Source: Pseudothioclava sp033100795
Lineage (GTDB): Bacteria; Pseudomonadota; Alphaproteobacteria; Rhodobacterales; Rhodobacteraceae
Reading direction: 5' to 3'
DNA length: 64,000 bases
NCBI RefSeq assembly: GCF_033100795.1
Contig: NZ_JAWLVI010000003.1
Coordinates: 1-64,000, forward strand
In this document: positions 7,932 through 16,615 of the stretch, one piece after another
How positions within the stretch are numbered: position 1 is the first letter of the stretch
Layout of the letters: every line of letters starts with the position of its first letter
Made by a program: the position numbers and the translations under genes
Notes under the pieces: model-generated
What the model was told of the DNA's origin: nothing
Database searches by the model: none
The model's input: the letters and a program-made list of their open reading frames with translations, nothing else

Positions 7932-8297
7932 GGTGATGTCCTTGGGGATGCCCGAAAGCGCAATGGGGTCAGTCCCCCGTTTCGGTTCAGGCGTAGGTTT
8001 CGAGGCCGTCAGGCCTTTGTTTTGTTGGGGTTCGCGTCAAAGCGAAACGAAATGGGTATTTTCAGGGATGTCACTGGGAAACCCTCGGGCCTCGCCCCCC
8101 CGAATACAGTCACGAACAGGAGGGACCCGTTCAATTTCAATGGGTTAGCGGCTTGGATTCTGGCTGGACCCCGGAGGCCACGGGGGCATCCACCAACGAA
8201 AACGGGGAGAGACGTCTCCGCGACGTACTCTCCCCATCATATGCTTCACATAGCATGAATTTGTTGCAGCTGTCGAAAACAAAAGTGTTGCAACACT
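7932..8297. other. Intergenic region of about 365 bases between methyltransferase and DUF6362-like genes
   Basis: Both strands carry open frames here, but they are shadows without plausible starts or homology, and I see no gene. The right part holds a strong hairpin (8204-8235, listed separately). The left part must contain the ribosome site, and possibly the promoter, of the methyltransferase gene. The stretch is somewhat lower in GC than its flanks near 8236-8297, with ttgttgcagctgtcg and tgttgcaaca runs. Confidence 0.5.
8196..8235 (-). terminator. Hairpin terminator downstream of the DUF6362-like gene
   Basis: GGGGAGAGACGT (8204-8215) pairs with ACGTaCTCTCCCC (8223-8235), a 12-pair stem with one bulged A and a 7-base loop. 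Read on the minus strand the stem is followed by GTTTTCGTT, a short T-rich run. It sits about 60 bases after the stop of the minus-strand gene at 8298-8684, a suitable place for transcription to end before the methyltransferase gene. Confidence 0.55.
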
Positions 8298-8684
8298 TTA
8301 TGCAGCTGCAGCATTGAGCCGGGTCGCGATCTTGGTCAGCGCGAGCTTGTGCTGCCGCCATGCGGTGCTGCGATCGACGCCCAGTTCGTAAGTGATCTCC
8401 TTCCAGGGACGCCGAGATGCCCGCCACCAGATCAGACGACGTTCGTCCTCGCCGATCCACAGCACCCAGTCGAAGGTCTGCTCGAGCCGGGTGATCGCAG
8501 AGGTCGACGGCCAGACCCGCATCGGCATGGGCTCCATCGCGAGGATTTCACGATCGGTCCGCACGATCTGAGGCCAGGCGTTGAAATAGCCCTGCACCTT
8601 TACCGGAGGCAACTTGCGCAGGGTGCGGAACGCCTCCTCGAAATGATCGGCGACGTCGTCGGCGGTCCAGTTGCGTTCAGCCAT
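8298..8684 (-). CDS. DUF6362-like phage protein with C-terminal helix-turn-helix
   Basis: 128 residues from ATG 8684, which has GGAGG six bases upstream; a longer frame exists but this start is far better. The C-terminal half has WKEITYELGVDRSTAWRQHKLALTKIATRL, a clear helix-turn-helix of the sigma/terminase-small type. The middle has FDWVLWIGEDERRLIWWRASRRP. Proteins of this pattern occur in alphaproteobacterial prophages next to resolvase genes. A DNA-binding regulatory or late-gene control role is likely but not proven. It overlaps the upstream 66-residue gene by eight bases. Confidence 0.7.
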   Translation of the reverse strand: MAERNWTADDVADHFEEAFRTLRKLPPVKVQGYFNAWPQIVRTDREILAMEPMPMRVWPSTSAITRLEQTFDWVLWIGEDERRLIWWRASRRPWKEITYELGVDRSTAWRQHKLALTKIATRLNAAAA

Positions 8685-8877
8685 GACGCACCTCCCTCGT
8701 GGCCGGATGTTTGCCATAGAGTTTTTCGCCAAGCTGACGGACGAGTTCGCGTTCTGGCCAGGTCAGGCGTGGGTCATTGAGCGACACGGCGAGCATGCGC
8801 TGCTCGTGCCAGCCGTCCCGTTTGACCTGTTCGGGATCGCGGCGCAGGCCGCCGTAGCCCTTGGGGTAGAGCCTCAT
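8677..8877 (-). CDS. Small hypothetical phage protein
   Basis: 66 residues, MRLYPKGYGGLRRDPEQVKRDGWHEQ at the start and RLTWPERELVRQLGEKLYGK near the end. Its first bases overlap the stop of the RuvC-like gene and its last eight overlap the next start, which fits a tightly packed operon. Probably helical and basic; no known domain visible. The packed overlaps on both sides are the main reason to believe it is real. Confidence 0.65.
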   Translation of the reverse strand: MRLYPKGYGGLRRDPEQVKRDGWHEQRMLAVSLNDPRLTWPERELVRQLGEKLYGKHPATREVRHG

Positions 8878-9362
8878 ACTGCACCTCCCTGGTTCTCCAG
8901 AGCCCAGTGCAGGATGGCGATCGCGTCAGCCTCGTTGTCGTCCGCAGGGCTGTAACCGCGCGCGCGGGCGGCGGCGATCATAGCCTCTTTAGGTGCGTTT
9001 CCGTGGCCCGTGGCGTGACGTTTGATGGTGCCCACCGGCACGCCCTCGTATGGAATGCCGCGCAATTCCCCCCACGAGGTCAGTGAGGCCATAAGGCCCC
9101 CATAAACGTGGGCGGCGTCAGTGCCCGCATGGCGGCGCACCTCCTCGAACCAGATCGCCGAAATTGGACCCGACAACCGGTCGAGTTCCGTCAGCCAGTT
9201 GGTGAAACGCAGGTAGCGCATACCGCCGCCGTCATAGCGTCCGGGCCGGAAACTGGCGGTGCCGGTCGTGATCAGACCGTCATAGCCACGGATGGCCCAG
9301 CCGGTGGTGGTGCCGAGATCGAGCGCCAGAATGCAGCGCAGGTGTTCGTTGGATTGGGTCAT
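8874..9362 (-). CDS. RuvC-like Holliday junction resolvase family protein, phage type
   Basis: 162 residues. The N-terminal ILALDLGTTTGWAI carries the first catalytic aspartate of the RNase H-like fold. SAIWFEEVRRHAGTDAAHVYGGL supplies the conserved acidic residue of the second motif. The C-terminal DDNEADAIAILHWAL supplies the closing acidic pair. The protein probably cleaves branched DNA during phage replication or before packaging. It is the first gene of the 9362-8298 operon, downstream of the repeat-rich candidate origin. Length is close to bacterial RuvC (about 170). Confidence 0.85.
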   Translation of the reverse strand: MTQSNEHLRCILALDLGTTTGWAIRGYDGLITTGTASFRPGRYDGGGMRYLRFTNWLTELDRLSGPISAIWFEEVRRHAGTDAAHVYGGLMASLTSWGELRGIPYEGVPVGTIKRHATGHGNAPKEAMIAAARARGYSPADDNEADAIAILHWALENQGGAV

Positions 9363-9754
9363 CTAGACCTCCTCTTCGCTTTGGCGAGCGTGGCGAGAGG
9401 GCTGGCCGGTGAAGGCTGCGGTCTCGCCAGGCCCCGAAGGGTGGTCTGGTCATGTCAGGCGCGGGGCGAGCGGGCCGCCCGGGACTTCTTTCAATTCCTT
9501 CAAAGGGGCATCTTGAAAGAAGTCAGCCCCTAAGGTGTTGATCTCTATATATAATATAACTTCTTTCAATATTTCAATTATTTCATGAGGTACCTCATCC
9601 TTATTTTAACCGCGCGCGCGAGGATACACATACACAGGTATCCCCTTGAAAGATTGAAAGAAGTGAAGGAAGTCAAAATACCAATTTCTTACAGGCACTT
9701 GGACCCAAACTTCTTTCAATTGAAGAAACCCCCAGTTTGAAGGAAGTCCCCGGA
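9363..9754. other. Candidate phage replication origin: AT-rich region with iteron-like TTGAAAGAAGT repeats
   Basis: There is no convincing gene in this 392-base gap. TTGAAAGAAGT occurs exactly at 9513-9523 and 9654-9664 on the plus strand, and as ACTTCTTTCAA at 9484-9494, 9559-9569 and 9709-9719. Close variants are TGAAGGAAGT at 9664-9673 and TTGAAGGAAGT at 9737-9747. Between them is the AT-rich run tctatatataatataac (9543-9560). Repeats in both orientations around an AT-rich core, next to a primase-helicase gene, suggest an origin bound by a replication initiator; a regulator-binding cluster is the alternative. Confidence 0.55.
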
Positions 9755-12025
9755 TTACGCCACAAGCCGGTAAACCATGGCCCGCCGCCCGCCGGTATCC
9801 CGCATGCCAGTTGTGATGTCCCCACTCTCGATCAGGGTGAGCAGGATCTCGTCGCGGTCGCGGGATTTCAGCCATTGCGAGGCCCGAGTGATCTCGGACT
9901 TGGTGATGCCCTTGGCACCCGAGCCTCGGATGATTTCCTTGAGCCGCTTTAGATGTGCCTCGGTCTCGGTGTCAGCGACATGCCGCTCGACCGCTTCCAT
10001 GGTGCGCTGCGCATAGTGCCGCACGAAACTGATCGCCCAGTCTGCCGCCGTGATCTCGATCTCGGGCCTGATCGGATCACGGCCCACCGCCACGATGAGC
10101 GCAAGCTTTAGGGCGTTCTCTCCAATGCGGGCGAGGATGGCCGTGAAGGCCGTGCCAGCGGCAGCGCGCAATTCCTCGGTCAGCTCGATACTGAGCTGGC
10201 GGAACCGGTCGCGCGCCTCCTCGGTCATGGATACGATCATCGGGTTCACGGCGGTGTTTTGATCTGCCGTCTTGCCCGCAAGATTGCCCTTTTGTGTGCC
10301 CCCACCCGATGCAATGAGCTGCAGCCCGTTGATCAGTGCCGGAGGGGCCTGTCGGATGCCGACGGCGATGTTTTCATCGGGGTAGTCCTCGTCGCTGGGC
10401 AGGATCAGGAAACGGGCGAGCGAGCCGTCGACCACGTTCGCCCCCTGCAGCGCGCCCCAGAAGTGCAGCGGTGTCGTGGTGCCGTAGACGCAGAGGCAGG
10501 GCTGGTTGATGTCGCGCCGCTCGTTCGTACCATCCCGGTTGGCGTATTCCGCGCCGAGGAAGATCCCGCCCGCCGAGGTGTAAAGCTCGGTCATGTTGTC
10601 GAGGATCTCGGTGATATGTCGCGGGCTGCGCTTGCGGTCGGCCGCCGCCGACAAGAACATGCCAAACTCGTCGATCTGGAACAGAATCGCAGGCTGGCGG
10701 TGCAGTGCCGTCAGCAGCCCCGCACCAGAGGCAATCTTGTTGCCGCCCAGATGATGGGCCAGCCCCGCTTCGAAGAAGGTCTCGTTGATGATTTCGCGGG
10801 CGTGGTTCTTGCCCGATCCGCTGTCGGCGATGCCCACGACATAGAGGTTCGAGCGCAGATTGCTTTCGGTGCGGTAATTCCGACCCATCAGCGCACCGAT
10901 GGCGCAGAGGCTGGCTCCCAATGACAGGAGCGGCTGCGGGCGTCGAGCGGTGGTCAGCATGTAACCCGTGAGATCACCCACTAAACCGTCAGGGATGGTC
11001 AGCGAGAACGGAGGCTTGGCCGGGGTCGGAGCAGCCGTGCTTGTTGTCACATCCAGCCTCGCGAGAAGCCCCGCCGCTGGGTGGTTTTCGACCTCGGACA
11101 GGCTGCCATCAAGCCGCAGTTCTGCATCTGGCTGCCAGCCGCGTTCCATTGCCAGATGGTAGATCGTGCCAGCGCCGATCCGGTCGGGCTTGAAGCTGGC
11201 CCAAGCCTTCAGCGTGGTGGCCGGCACATCCTTTGCCGCCTGCGCTGACCAATCCGCAAAGAGATCGGCCCCGGCCTCGCCGAGTGCCCCTTTCAGGGCC
11301 ATGCCGACGCGCATCCAGCTGTCGTAATCCAGCTCGGCATTGGGCAACCAGGCGAGGGCGGCGTCTATCGCGGGCAAAGTACCGATCTGGCTGTGGATGC
11401 GCTCGACATCACCCACAGGTGCAACGGCAGCCAGCCCCCGCTGACGCAGCGTTTCCGGCAGCAACGCATAGGCCTCGTCGAGAAACGCCAGCGCAACTTC
11501 GGCCGTGATTTCGGGCAATTCGGTGATGTCGAGGTCCGCCAGCCCTTCCTCGGGCCAGGCATAGGGTGCGCCAGTGTCGGGGTGGATGGCATAGGCCACA
11601 AACTGTTGCCCAAGGCAGAGCACCTCCAGCGGATGGCGCTTGATGCCCCGGAACGGCGCAGCCGTGCGATAGACCAGCATGCGCTTCGGGGCCCGGCCAA
11701 TGCGCAGGGCGGGTGTGTCACCGAGGCGCTCGCGTGCCAAGCGCTCAATTTTCAATGCCAACTCTGCGTCGTCTTTGATGTCGATATCGACCGCAGCAAC
11801 TGCGCCGCCCACGATCCCAATGCCGCAGTCGGGCCAGGACGACCATGTGGCCACCTCGACCTCGGTAGTGCCACGCTCGGCATGGCGGTTCCATTCCGGA
11901 TAATCCGCCCATATCCCACGCTGGAAGCGGCCGGGTTTTTTCGTGCCGGGGCCGATGGGCAGGATGGCATAGCCATTGGTCACAAGCCGCGCGCCGAAGC
12001 GCGCCATGAAGGATATGCTGGTCAT
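9755..12025 (-). CDS. Phage primase-helicase: bifunctional primase/polymerase domain plus P-loop ATPase domain
   Basis: 756 residues. The N-terminal ~200 residues match the prim-pol (AEP) fold: GYAILPIGPGTKKPG, then GIGIVGGAVAAVDIDIKDD with the metal-binding acidic pair. A primase C-terminal-type region (YDSWMRVGMALKGALG) follows around residues 235-300. The C-terminal half is a DUF3987-like ATPase with Walker A-type GIADSGSGKNHARE and Walker B-type ILFQIDEFGMF, then a winged-helix-like tail. It is the main replication enzyme of the element, priming and unwinding DNA. The ATG overlaps the DUF6511 gene end, and its 3' end adjoins the repeat region. Confidence 0.85.
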   Translation of the reverse strand: MTSISFMARFGARLVTNGYAILPIGPGTKKPGRFQRGIWADYPEWNRHAERGTTEVEVATWSSWPDCGIGIVGGAVAAVDIDIKDDAELALKIERLARERLGDTPALRIGRAPKRMLVYRTAAPFRGIKRHPLEVLCLGQQFVAYAIHPDTGAPYAWPEEGLADLDITELPEITAEVALAFLDEAYALLPETLRQRGLAAVAPVGDVERIHSQIGTLPAIDAALAWLPNAELDYDSWMRVGMALKGALGEAGADLFADWSAQAAKDVPATTLKAWASFKPDRIGAGTIYHLAMERGWQPDAELRLDGSLSEVENHPAAGLLARLDVTTSTAAPTPAKPPFSLTIPDGLVGDLTGYMLTTARRPQPLLSLGASLCAIGALMGRNYRTESNLRSNLYVVGIADSGSGKNHAREIINETFFEAGLAHHLGGNKIASGAGLLTALHRQPAILFQIDEFGMFLSAAADRKRSPRHITEILDNMTELYTSAGGIFLGAEYANRDGTNERRDINQPCLCVYGTTTPLHFWGALQGANVVDGSLARFLILPSDEDYPDENIAVGIRQAPPALINGLQLIASGGGTQKGNLAGKTADQNTAVNPMIVSMTEEARDRFRQLSIELTEELRAAAGTAFTAILARIGENALKLALIVAVGRDPIRPEIEITAADWAISFVRHYAQRTMEAVERHVADTETEAHLKRLKEIIRGSGAKGITKSEITRASQWLKSRDRDEILLTLIESGDITTGMRDTGGRRAMVYRLVA

Positions 12026-12411
12026 AAGAAGGGCACCTCAGGGGTCATGGCGTCGAGCCGCGTGCGGTCCTGGCCCGCCAGCTCGCGCAAGTGATCGCAA
12101 TATCCGGTGACAACCGCATCGATGAAGCGGTCCCACTCGGTCTCTGTGAGGGTGGCAAGATCGGACTTACCGATGCTTTCGAGATACGCGCCGCCCATCT
12201 GGCCGCCGACAGTCATCGCCTGCATCTCATTCGGGGTGGGATCGATCATGCCCGTCCTCCTGTGACAGATGTCTTGGCAGGTCCGGCTGCAGAGGTGCTT
12301 GCGGCTGGCATCGCGGCGTGGGTCCGAGACCCGGAAATTCCGGTCGAACCAGCCAAACCCACGAGGTTGCCGGTGGCAGACGGCGCAGAGGCCGGGGGAA
12401 CTTTGGCGCAT
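12022..12411 (-). CDS. DUF6511-like protein with N-terminal zinc finger
   Basis: 129 residues. The first ~50 hold CAVCHRQPRGFGWFD and later CSRTCQDIC, four or more cysteines in a treble-clef-like zinc finger. The rest (NEMQAMTVGGQMGGAYLESI, EWDRFIDAVVTGYCDHL) matches the small DUF6511 family found beside phage primases. The gene starts inside the helicase gene, overlapping its 3' end by 166 bases in a different frame, and runs into the primase start. A zinc finger before a primase suggests a role in replication, not established. Confidence 0.7.
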   Translation of the reverse strand: MRQSSPGLCAVCHRQPRGFGWFDRNFRVSDPRRDASRKHLCSRTCQDICHRRTGMIDPTPNEMQAMTVGGQMGGAYLESIGKSDLATLTETEWDRFIDAVVTGYCDHLRELAGQDRTRLDAMTPEVPFL

Positions 12412-13982
12412 GGGTCAAACCTGTAGCCGGAGACTTCGACATAGCGGCCCGCGGGACGGACCGAGATCGCACTGGGGCGCATCAGCTCTTGGGCCTGCAA
12501 AATGGCCTCATCCACGCTGAGCGGCACCGGACAGCCGGGCGCGCGCTTCCGCCACCACTCGGCCGCCTTCTGGCGGGCATAGCCCTGATGCTCGATGCAG
12601 ACCCATTCGCTGTAGGATTTGATCCCGCAGCTATAGGTCACCTTCAGCGAGGGCTGCCCCCCGAGCTTGTCATGGCGGCTGTAGGAGACGCCGTGAACCG
12701 GCAGCCATTGGACCTTCGGCGACAGGACGGGAAGTGTGGCCGCCGTCGGCGCGATTTTGACCTCCCGGGGCGGGAAGACGTGGCCGCAGTCCGGGCATTC
12801 CGTCGCCGAGAGCGCGACGATGCTGTCGCATTCGGGGCAGAGCTTGGTCGGGGCCTCACCGCCACCACCTTCGCCCGGGCGTTTCGGGCGCACCAGATCG
12901 ATCGGCCCGTGGCGGCGGACATTGCCGGCAAAATCGAGTACGAGGCAGTTTTCTTTGCACGGCGCGAGGCGCGTGCCGCGGCCGACCATCTGCACATAGA
13001 GGCCTGCGGACTTGGTGGGGCGCAGGAGCGCAATCAGATCGACACCCGGCGCATTGAAGCCGGTGGTCAGCACGCCCATCGAGGCCAGCGCCCGGATTTC
13101 GCCGCGCTTGAAAGCGGCAATGATGGTATCCCGCTCGTCCTTCGGCGTGTCGCCGAAGATGGTGCTGCAGATGATGCCTTGGCGGGCGAATTCTTCGGCG
13201 ACATGACGCGCGTGCTCGACGCCGGAGCAGAAAGCCAGCCAGGATTTCCGGTCACGACCGTGCGCGATGATTTCGCTGACCGCTGCCCGGGTGATGGCCT
13301 CCTTGTCGACCGCCGCTGCCAGATCGCGCTGGATGAAATCGCCCGCCCGGGTGCCGACCTTCGATACATCGAGCCGCGTAGCAGGCTGTTTCGACACGAG
13401 CGGGCTGAGATATCCAGCATCGATCAGATCGCGCACCGGTGCCTCGTAGGTGATGTCGGTAAAGAGCGCGTTCTTGCCCTCGTGCAACATGCCGCTGTCC
13501 ACCCGGAACGGCGTAGCCGTCAGCCCGATCACTTTGAGCGCCGGGTTGATGCGGGTGAGGCCATCAAGGAAACGCCGATACATGGTACTAGAATTGCCGG
13601 GTATGAGATGTGCCTCGTCGATCAGCACGAGATCCGTGTGGCCGATTTCTTGCGCGCGGCGGTGGATCGACTGGATGCCTGCGAAGAGGATCTGCGCCTG
13701 CGCCTCGCGCTTGCCGAGGCCCGCCGAATAGATACCGGCAGGCGCCTCGGGCCAGAGCCCGATCATCTCGGCATGGTTCTGGGCGATCAGCTCGCGGACA
13801 TGGGTCACGATCAGGATGCGCTGGTCGGGCCATGCCTTCAGCACGCCCTCGATGAAGGCGGCCATCACCAAGCTCTTGCCCCCGGCGGTCGGGATGACCA
13901 CCAGCGGGTTGCCTTTATGGTTCTGGAAATAGCCGTAGATCGAGGTGATCGCGGCCTGTTGATAGGGGCGCAGGGTCAGCAT
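12246..13982 (-). CDS. DEAD/DEAH-box helicase, SSL2/type III restriction-like superfamily 2
   Basis: 578 residues. Walker A is IPTAGGKS near residue 35. The DEAH box is LIDEAHLIPG near 122, motif III is GLTATPFR near 155, and motif VI is QMVGRGTRLAPC near 335. A zinc ribbon (CPECDSIVALSATECPDCG) lies around 378-396. It probably unwinds DNA during phage replication or recombination. It overlaps the nuclease gene upstream by seven bases. The last ~55 residues overlap the zinc-finger gene in another frame and are low-complexity, so they may be a tolerated tail. Confidence 0.88.
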   Translation of the reverse strand: MLTLRPYQQAAITSIYGYFQNHKGNPLVVIPTAGGKSLVMAAFIEGVLKAWPDQRILIVTHVRELIAQNHAEMIGLWPEAPAGIYSAGLGKREAQAQILFAGIQSIHRRAQEIGHTDLVLIDEAHLIPGNSSTMYRRFLDGLTRINPALKVIGLTATPFRVDSGMLHEGKNALFTDITYEAPVRDLIDAGYLSPLVSKQPATRLDVSKVGTRAGDFIQRDLAAAVDKEAITRAAVSEIIAHGRDRKSWLAFCSGVEHARHVAEEFARQGIICSTIFGDTPKDERDTIIAAFKRGEIRALASMGVLTTGFNAPGVDLIALLRPTKSAGLYVQMVGRGTRLAPCKENCLVLDFAGNVRRHGPIDLVRPKRPGEGGGGEAPTKLCPECDSIVALSATECPDCGHVFPPREVKIAPTAATLPVLSPKVQWLPVHGVSYSRHDKLGGQPSLKVTYSCGIKSYSEWVCIEHQGYARQKAAEWWRKRAPGCPVPLSVDEAILQAQELMRPSAISVRPAGRYVEVSGYRFDPCAKVPPASAPSATGNLVGLAGSTGISGSRTHAAMPAASTSAAGPAKTSVTGGRA

Positions 13983-14920
13983 GGCGCGGCCTCCGTCGTG
14001 CGGGCGTCGTTTGCCCAGGTCGAGCCATCGGCCATGCGGTAGGTGAGGATATCGTCGCCCGCGTCGATGACATCGCCCGGAACGAGATCGGGGATGAAGA
14101 GATGGCGGATGCAGGCCGCACGCTGCTCGGCGGGTGCCAGCATTCGGTCGTGGCGGGCGCAGTGCCAGCCGCCGTCAACGGGCGTCGCATGCAGACAGGA
14201 CCGGCAGGTCACGGCCGCCCCACCACCCTCGTGGCAGACGGCATGGTGGTCGCAGAACCGGCATTCGAACCAGGCCGGGTCCTCACTGATCCGCGTGGGC
14301 GGATGCTGGGCGAAGATGATGCGCCCGGCCTTTTCCAGCAGGCGCTCGGCCATGGCGCTGTCGGCCTTGATCCGCTCGATGTGCAGTGCGTCAGTGTCCT
14401 TGCAGACCGCCACATACATCGCGCGGGTGATCCCCGTCAGATGCATGTAGATCTGCATCTGCGCGGCATGCTGGGGCTTGGCCAGCACCACGCCCTTGGC
14501 GGTCAACTCGTTGAAGCTCTTGACGCCGTGGGTCTTGAACTCCAGCACATGCCATGTCTTTGGCGCCTCTAGGAGCCCAAGGGCAACGCCATCGAGCGAC
14601 CCGCCAAAATGACCGTCATGGGCCTCAACACGGAACTGGCGGCCGGTTTCGGGGTCGACCTCAAGCACGGTCGCGCCGGTGGCGCGAAGGTTGCGCACGA
14701 GGCGGTCCTCTTCCAACTGGCCGGTCTCAAAAAGACGCAGCAGGCGGCCAGAATGACGCGCAGGTGTGACCCAGCGGAAATCATACCAGAGCGCGCGTGC
14801 GCAGGACTTGCCGATGATTGAGGCCCCGAGGTGATCGCGGAAACCATCGCCCTGGCGGGCCTCATAATCGGCATAGATCGCCGCCAGCGTCGGCGTGGGG
14901 GCTTCGGGAAGCTCGGCCAT
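13976..14920 (-). CDS. PD-(D/E)XK nuclease family protein (phage exonuclease/Cas4-like)
   Basis: 314 residues from ATG 14920, which shares bases with the stop of the upstream gene (TGATG) and has GGAGGG upstream. The catalytic core is GGSLDG (the D) followed by HVLEFKTHG (the E-x-K) and then AQMQIYMHLTGI, the usual RecB/Cas4-like QxxxY region. Cysteines FECRFCDHHAVC and CRSCLHATP may bind an Fe-S cluster or zinc. It likely resects DNA ends for the recombination module encoded next to it. The neighbouring helicase may be its partner. Confidence 0.8.
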   Translation of the reverse strand: MAELPEAPTPTLAAIYADYEARQGDGFRDHLGASIIGKSCARALWYDFRWVTPARHSGRLLRLFETGQLEEDRLVRNLRATGATVLEVDPETGRQFRVEAHDGHFGGSLDGVALGLLEAPKTWHVLEFKTHGVKSFNELTAKGVVLAKPQHAAQMQIYMHLTGITRAMYVAVCKDTDALHIERIKADSAMAERLLEKAGRIIFAQHPPTRISEDPAWFECRFCDHHAVCHEGGGAAVTCRSCLHATPVDGGWHCARHDRMLAPAEQRAACIRHLFIPDLVPGDVIDAGDDILTYRMADGSTWANDARTTEAAPC

Positions 14921-15282
14921 CACAGACCCTCCCGTGCGCTGCGGGCCTGCGCCTCGGCCAGAATCCTATCCCAGGTCTCGGGGTCATGGCGTTCGCGCAG
15001 GATGCCGATCAGCGCGTCCTTGAGTTTTTCGCGGCGACGGCGGCCGGTGCCTTGGGCCAAGAGTTCCGCGCGCTCGCGGCTGAGATGCCGGAGTGCCGTG
15101 CGGGCCCGGTGGAACCAGTCCGGATCGATCGGCCTCGCCCCGCGTTGGCGGGCCAGATCGGCCGTCGCGATCTGCGTGCGGATCTTGGCGATGGCATCGT
15201 CGAGTTCGATCAGCCGCCGCTGGTCTTCAGGCAAGCCGGGGCTGTTCACGGCCACAGGGGCCGCGTTGGTCATGTCAGTCAT
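14920..15282 (-). CDS. Hypothetical phage protein, helical
   Basis: 120 residues, almost entirely charged helix: EDQRRLIELDDAIAKIRTQI, then HFRARTALRHL-type and RRRREKLKDALIGILRERH-type segments. No catalytic motif is seen. It lies in the recombination/replication operon with a start/stop overlap to the nuclease gene, so translation is coupled. There is a 64-base gap to the DUF669 gene upstream. Function unknown; an accessory factor of the nuclease is possible. Confidence 0.6.
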   Translation of the reverse strand: MTDMTNAAPVAVNSPGLPEDQRRLIELDDAIAKIRTQIATADLARQRGARPIDPDWFHRARTALRHLSRERAELLAQGTGRRRREKLKDALIGILRERHDPETWDRILAEAQARSAREGL

Positions 15283-15346
15283 GGAAATGTCCTCAGATGG
15301 GGTTGCGCGCTGCCCCGTCAGTCAGGGCGCAGGGCAGCGCGAAGGC

Positions 15347-15847
15347 TCAGCCTTTCTTGTTCCAGGGCGCGGAGGCCATTTTCGGCGGCACCGAAGAACC
15401 GGCCGGGTCAGACACGGGCTTCGCCGGACGGGCAGCAGCGGCCGTGCCCTTGTCGGGCGGCAGGTAGGCAATCGCGTTGCTCTCGCCGTAGCCGTTCTTC
15501 GGCGGCTTGATTTTCACCTGGATCGTCATCGGGATCAGGTGCAGTTCCTCGCTGTCGCTGACATGCATCCGGCCCGTGGCATGGCAGATCGCCGAAAGCG
15601 TGCGCTGCGCAATTTCCACCGTAGTCGGGTTCGGGTTCACGAGGTTCAGCTGGTCGAAGATCTTCCGGCCCTTCTGCTCACCCTCGAGAATGTCGATCAT
15701 CAGCCACAGAAACTGGCCCATGCCATTCTTGGTGACGCGCATCTCGCTTTCCACGATCTGGGCGCGGTATTTGCCTGCGGGCAGCAGCTCATAGGCGGTG
15801 GTGGGTTCGACGCTGGTCGCGTCAAAAGAGGTGTCGAAACGTGCCAT
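15347..15847 (-). CDS. DUF669 family protein (likely phage single-stranded DNA-binding protein)
   Basis: 166 residues. ATAYELLPAGKYRAQIVESEMR-type start, KNGMGQFLWLMIDILEGEQKGRKIFDQLNLVN, and QVKIKPPKNGYGESNAIAYL are characteristic of DUF669, an OB-fold-like phage family often acting as an SSB. The C-terminal tail is low-complexity and rich in A and P. It is paired with the RecA-fold ATPase immediately upstream, a combination common in phage single-strand annealing modules. The SSB role is from family knowledge, not shown here. Confidence 0.8.
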   Translation of the reverse strand: MARFDTSFDATSVEPTTAYELLPAGKYRAQIVESEMRVTKNGMGQFLWLMIDILEGEQKGRKIFDQLNLVNPNPTTVEIAQRTLSAICHATGRMHVSDSEELHLIPMTIQVKIKPPKNGYGESNAIAYLPPDKGTAAAARPAKPVSDPAGSSVPPKMASAPWNKKG

Positions 15848-15868
15848 GGTCTTATCCTTTCAAGGCAA

Positions 15869-16615
15869 TCATTCAGGTTGGGGCATGGCTGCGAGGAGCT
15901 CCGACCACTCAAGCGGCAGGGTGTCCGGCAGGCCGTAACGGTTCTTGGCAAGGAAGGCGGGGCGCTCTTCGGTGTGCATGACGCGCGCACCGGACCCGAG
16001 CGCCCGGGTCACCTTCTTGTTGAAGCCGACATCGGATTTCGCGACCGAGATCTGATAGTTGGCGAAGAGCACGACGTCGGAATGCTCCTGCAGCAGCGCC
16101 GAGGCGCGGGCCTGCAACTTGATCACATACCGGTCGTAGGGTTCGTGCTCGGGGCTGTCGAAGCGTTTGATGTCGGTGTGGGCGATCTGGATGACCACCA
16201 TGCCTTTCTGGTCCCGAAGCGCATTCAGCTTGTCGAGATATTCCCGCCAGACATTCAGCGCTTCGGCATAGCCTTTCCCAAAGCCCGGTGCCTCGATCGA
16301 GACCCAGTTGTTGCGCTTGCAGGTCTCGGCCCAGATCAAGGGCTCGAGCCAATCGATGCTGTCGATCACAACGGTGCCGAAATCGTGGTCCTCGTTCAGC
16401 AGCGCATCCAGCGCCTCGGCAACCTCCGTGTAGCTCGTTGCCAGCGGGAAATGCGGCACCTGCAGTTTGCCCAGACCATCCTCGGTCATGATGAACACCG
16501 GCCGATCCGCAGCGGCGGCAAAGGTGGATTTGCCCACCCCGGCCACACCGTGGATCAGAATGCGCGGTGGCGTCAGCGCAGAGGTCGTGCGCAGGGATGC
16601 GAGAGAAATCGCCAT
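15869..16615 (-). CDS. RecA-fold ATP-binding phage recombination protein (Sak4/AAA_24-like)
   Basis: 248 residues. Walker A is IHGVAGVGKST near residue 22 and Walker B is TVVIDSIDWLE near 82; VVIQIAHTDIKRFD follows, with a conserved H-T after the sensor strand. This matches the short RecA-like Sak4 single-strand annealing family of phages. It lies between DUF669 and a 165-residue gene, all on the minus strand with near-zero spacing. It probably promotes recombination-dependent repair or replication of the phage genome. Confidence 0.78.
   Translation of the reverse strand: MAISLASLRTTSALTPPRILIHGVAGVGKSTFAAAADRPVFIMTEDGLGKLQVPHFPLATSYTEVAEALDALLNEDHDFGTVVIDSIDWLEPLIWAETCKRNNWVSIEAPGFGKGYAEALNVWREYLDKLNALRDQKGMVVIQIAHTDIKRFDSPEHEPYDRYVIKLQARASALLQEHSDVVLFANYQISVAKSDVGFNKKVTRALGSGARVMHTEERPAFLAKNRYGLPDTLPLEWSELLAAMPQPE

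Noticed and set aside
9484..9747. CRISPR array
   Set aside because: The repeats are 11 bases, in both orientations and irregularly spaced; no cas genes are present.
9606..9875. 89-codon minus-strand frame over the repeat region
   Set aside because: It overlaps the 3' end of the primase gene and the repeats, has no ribosome site and biased nonsense composition.
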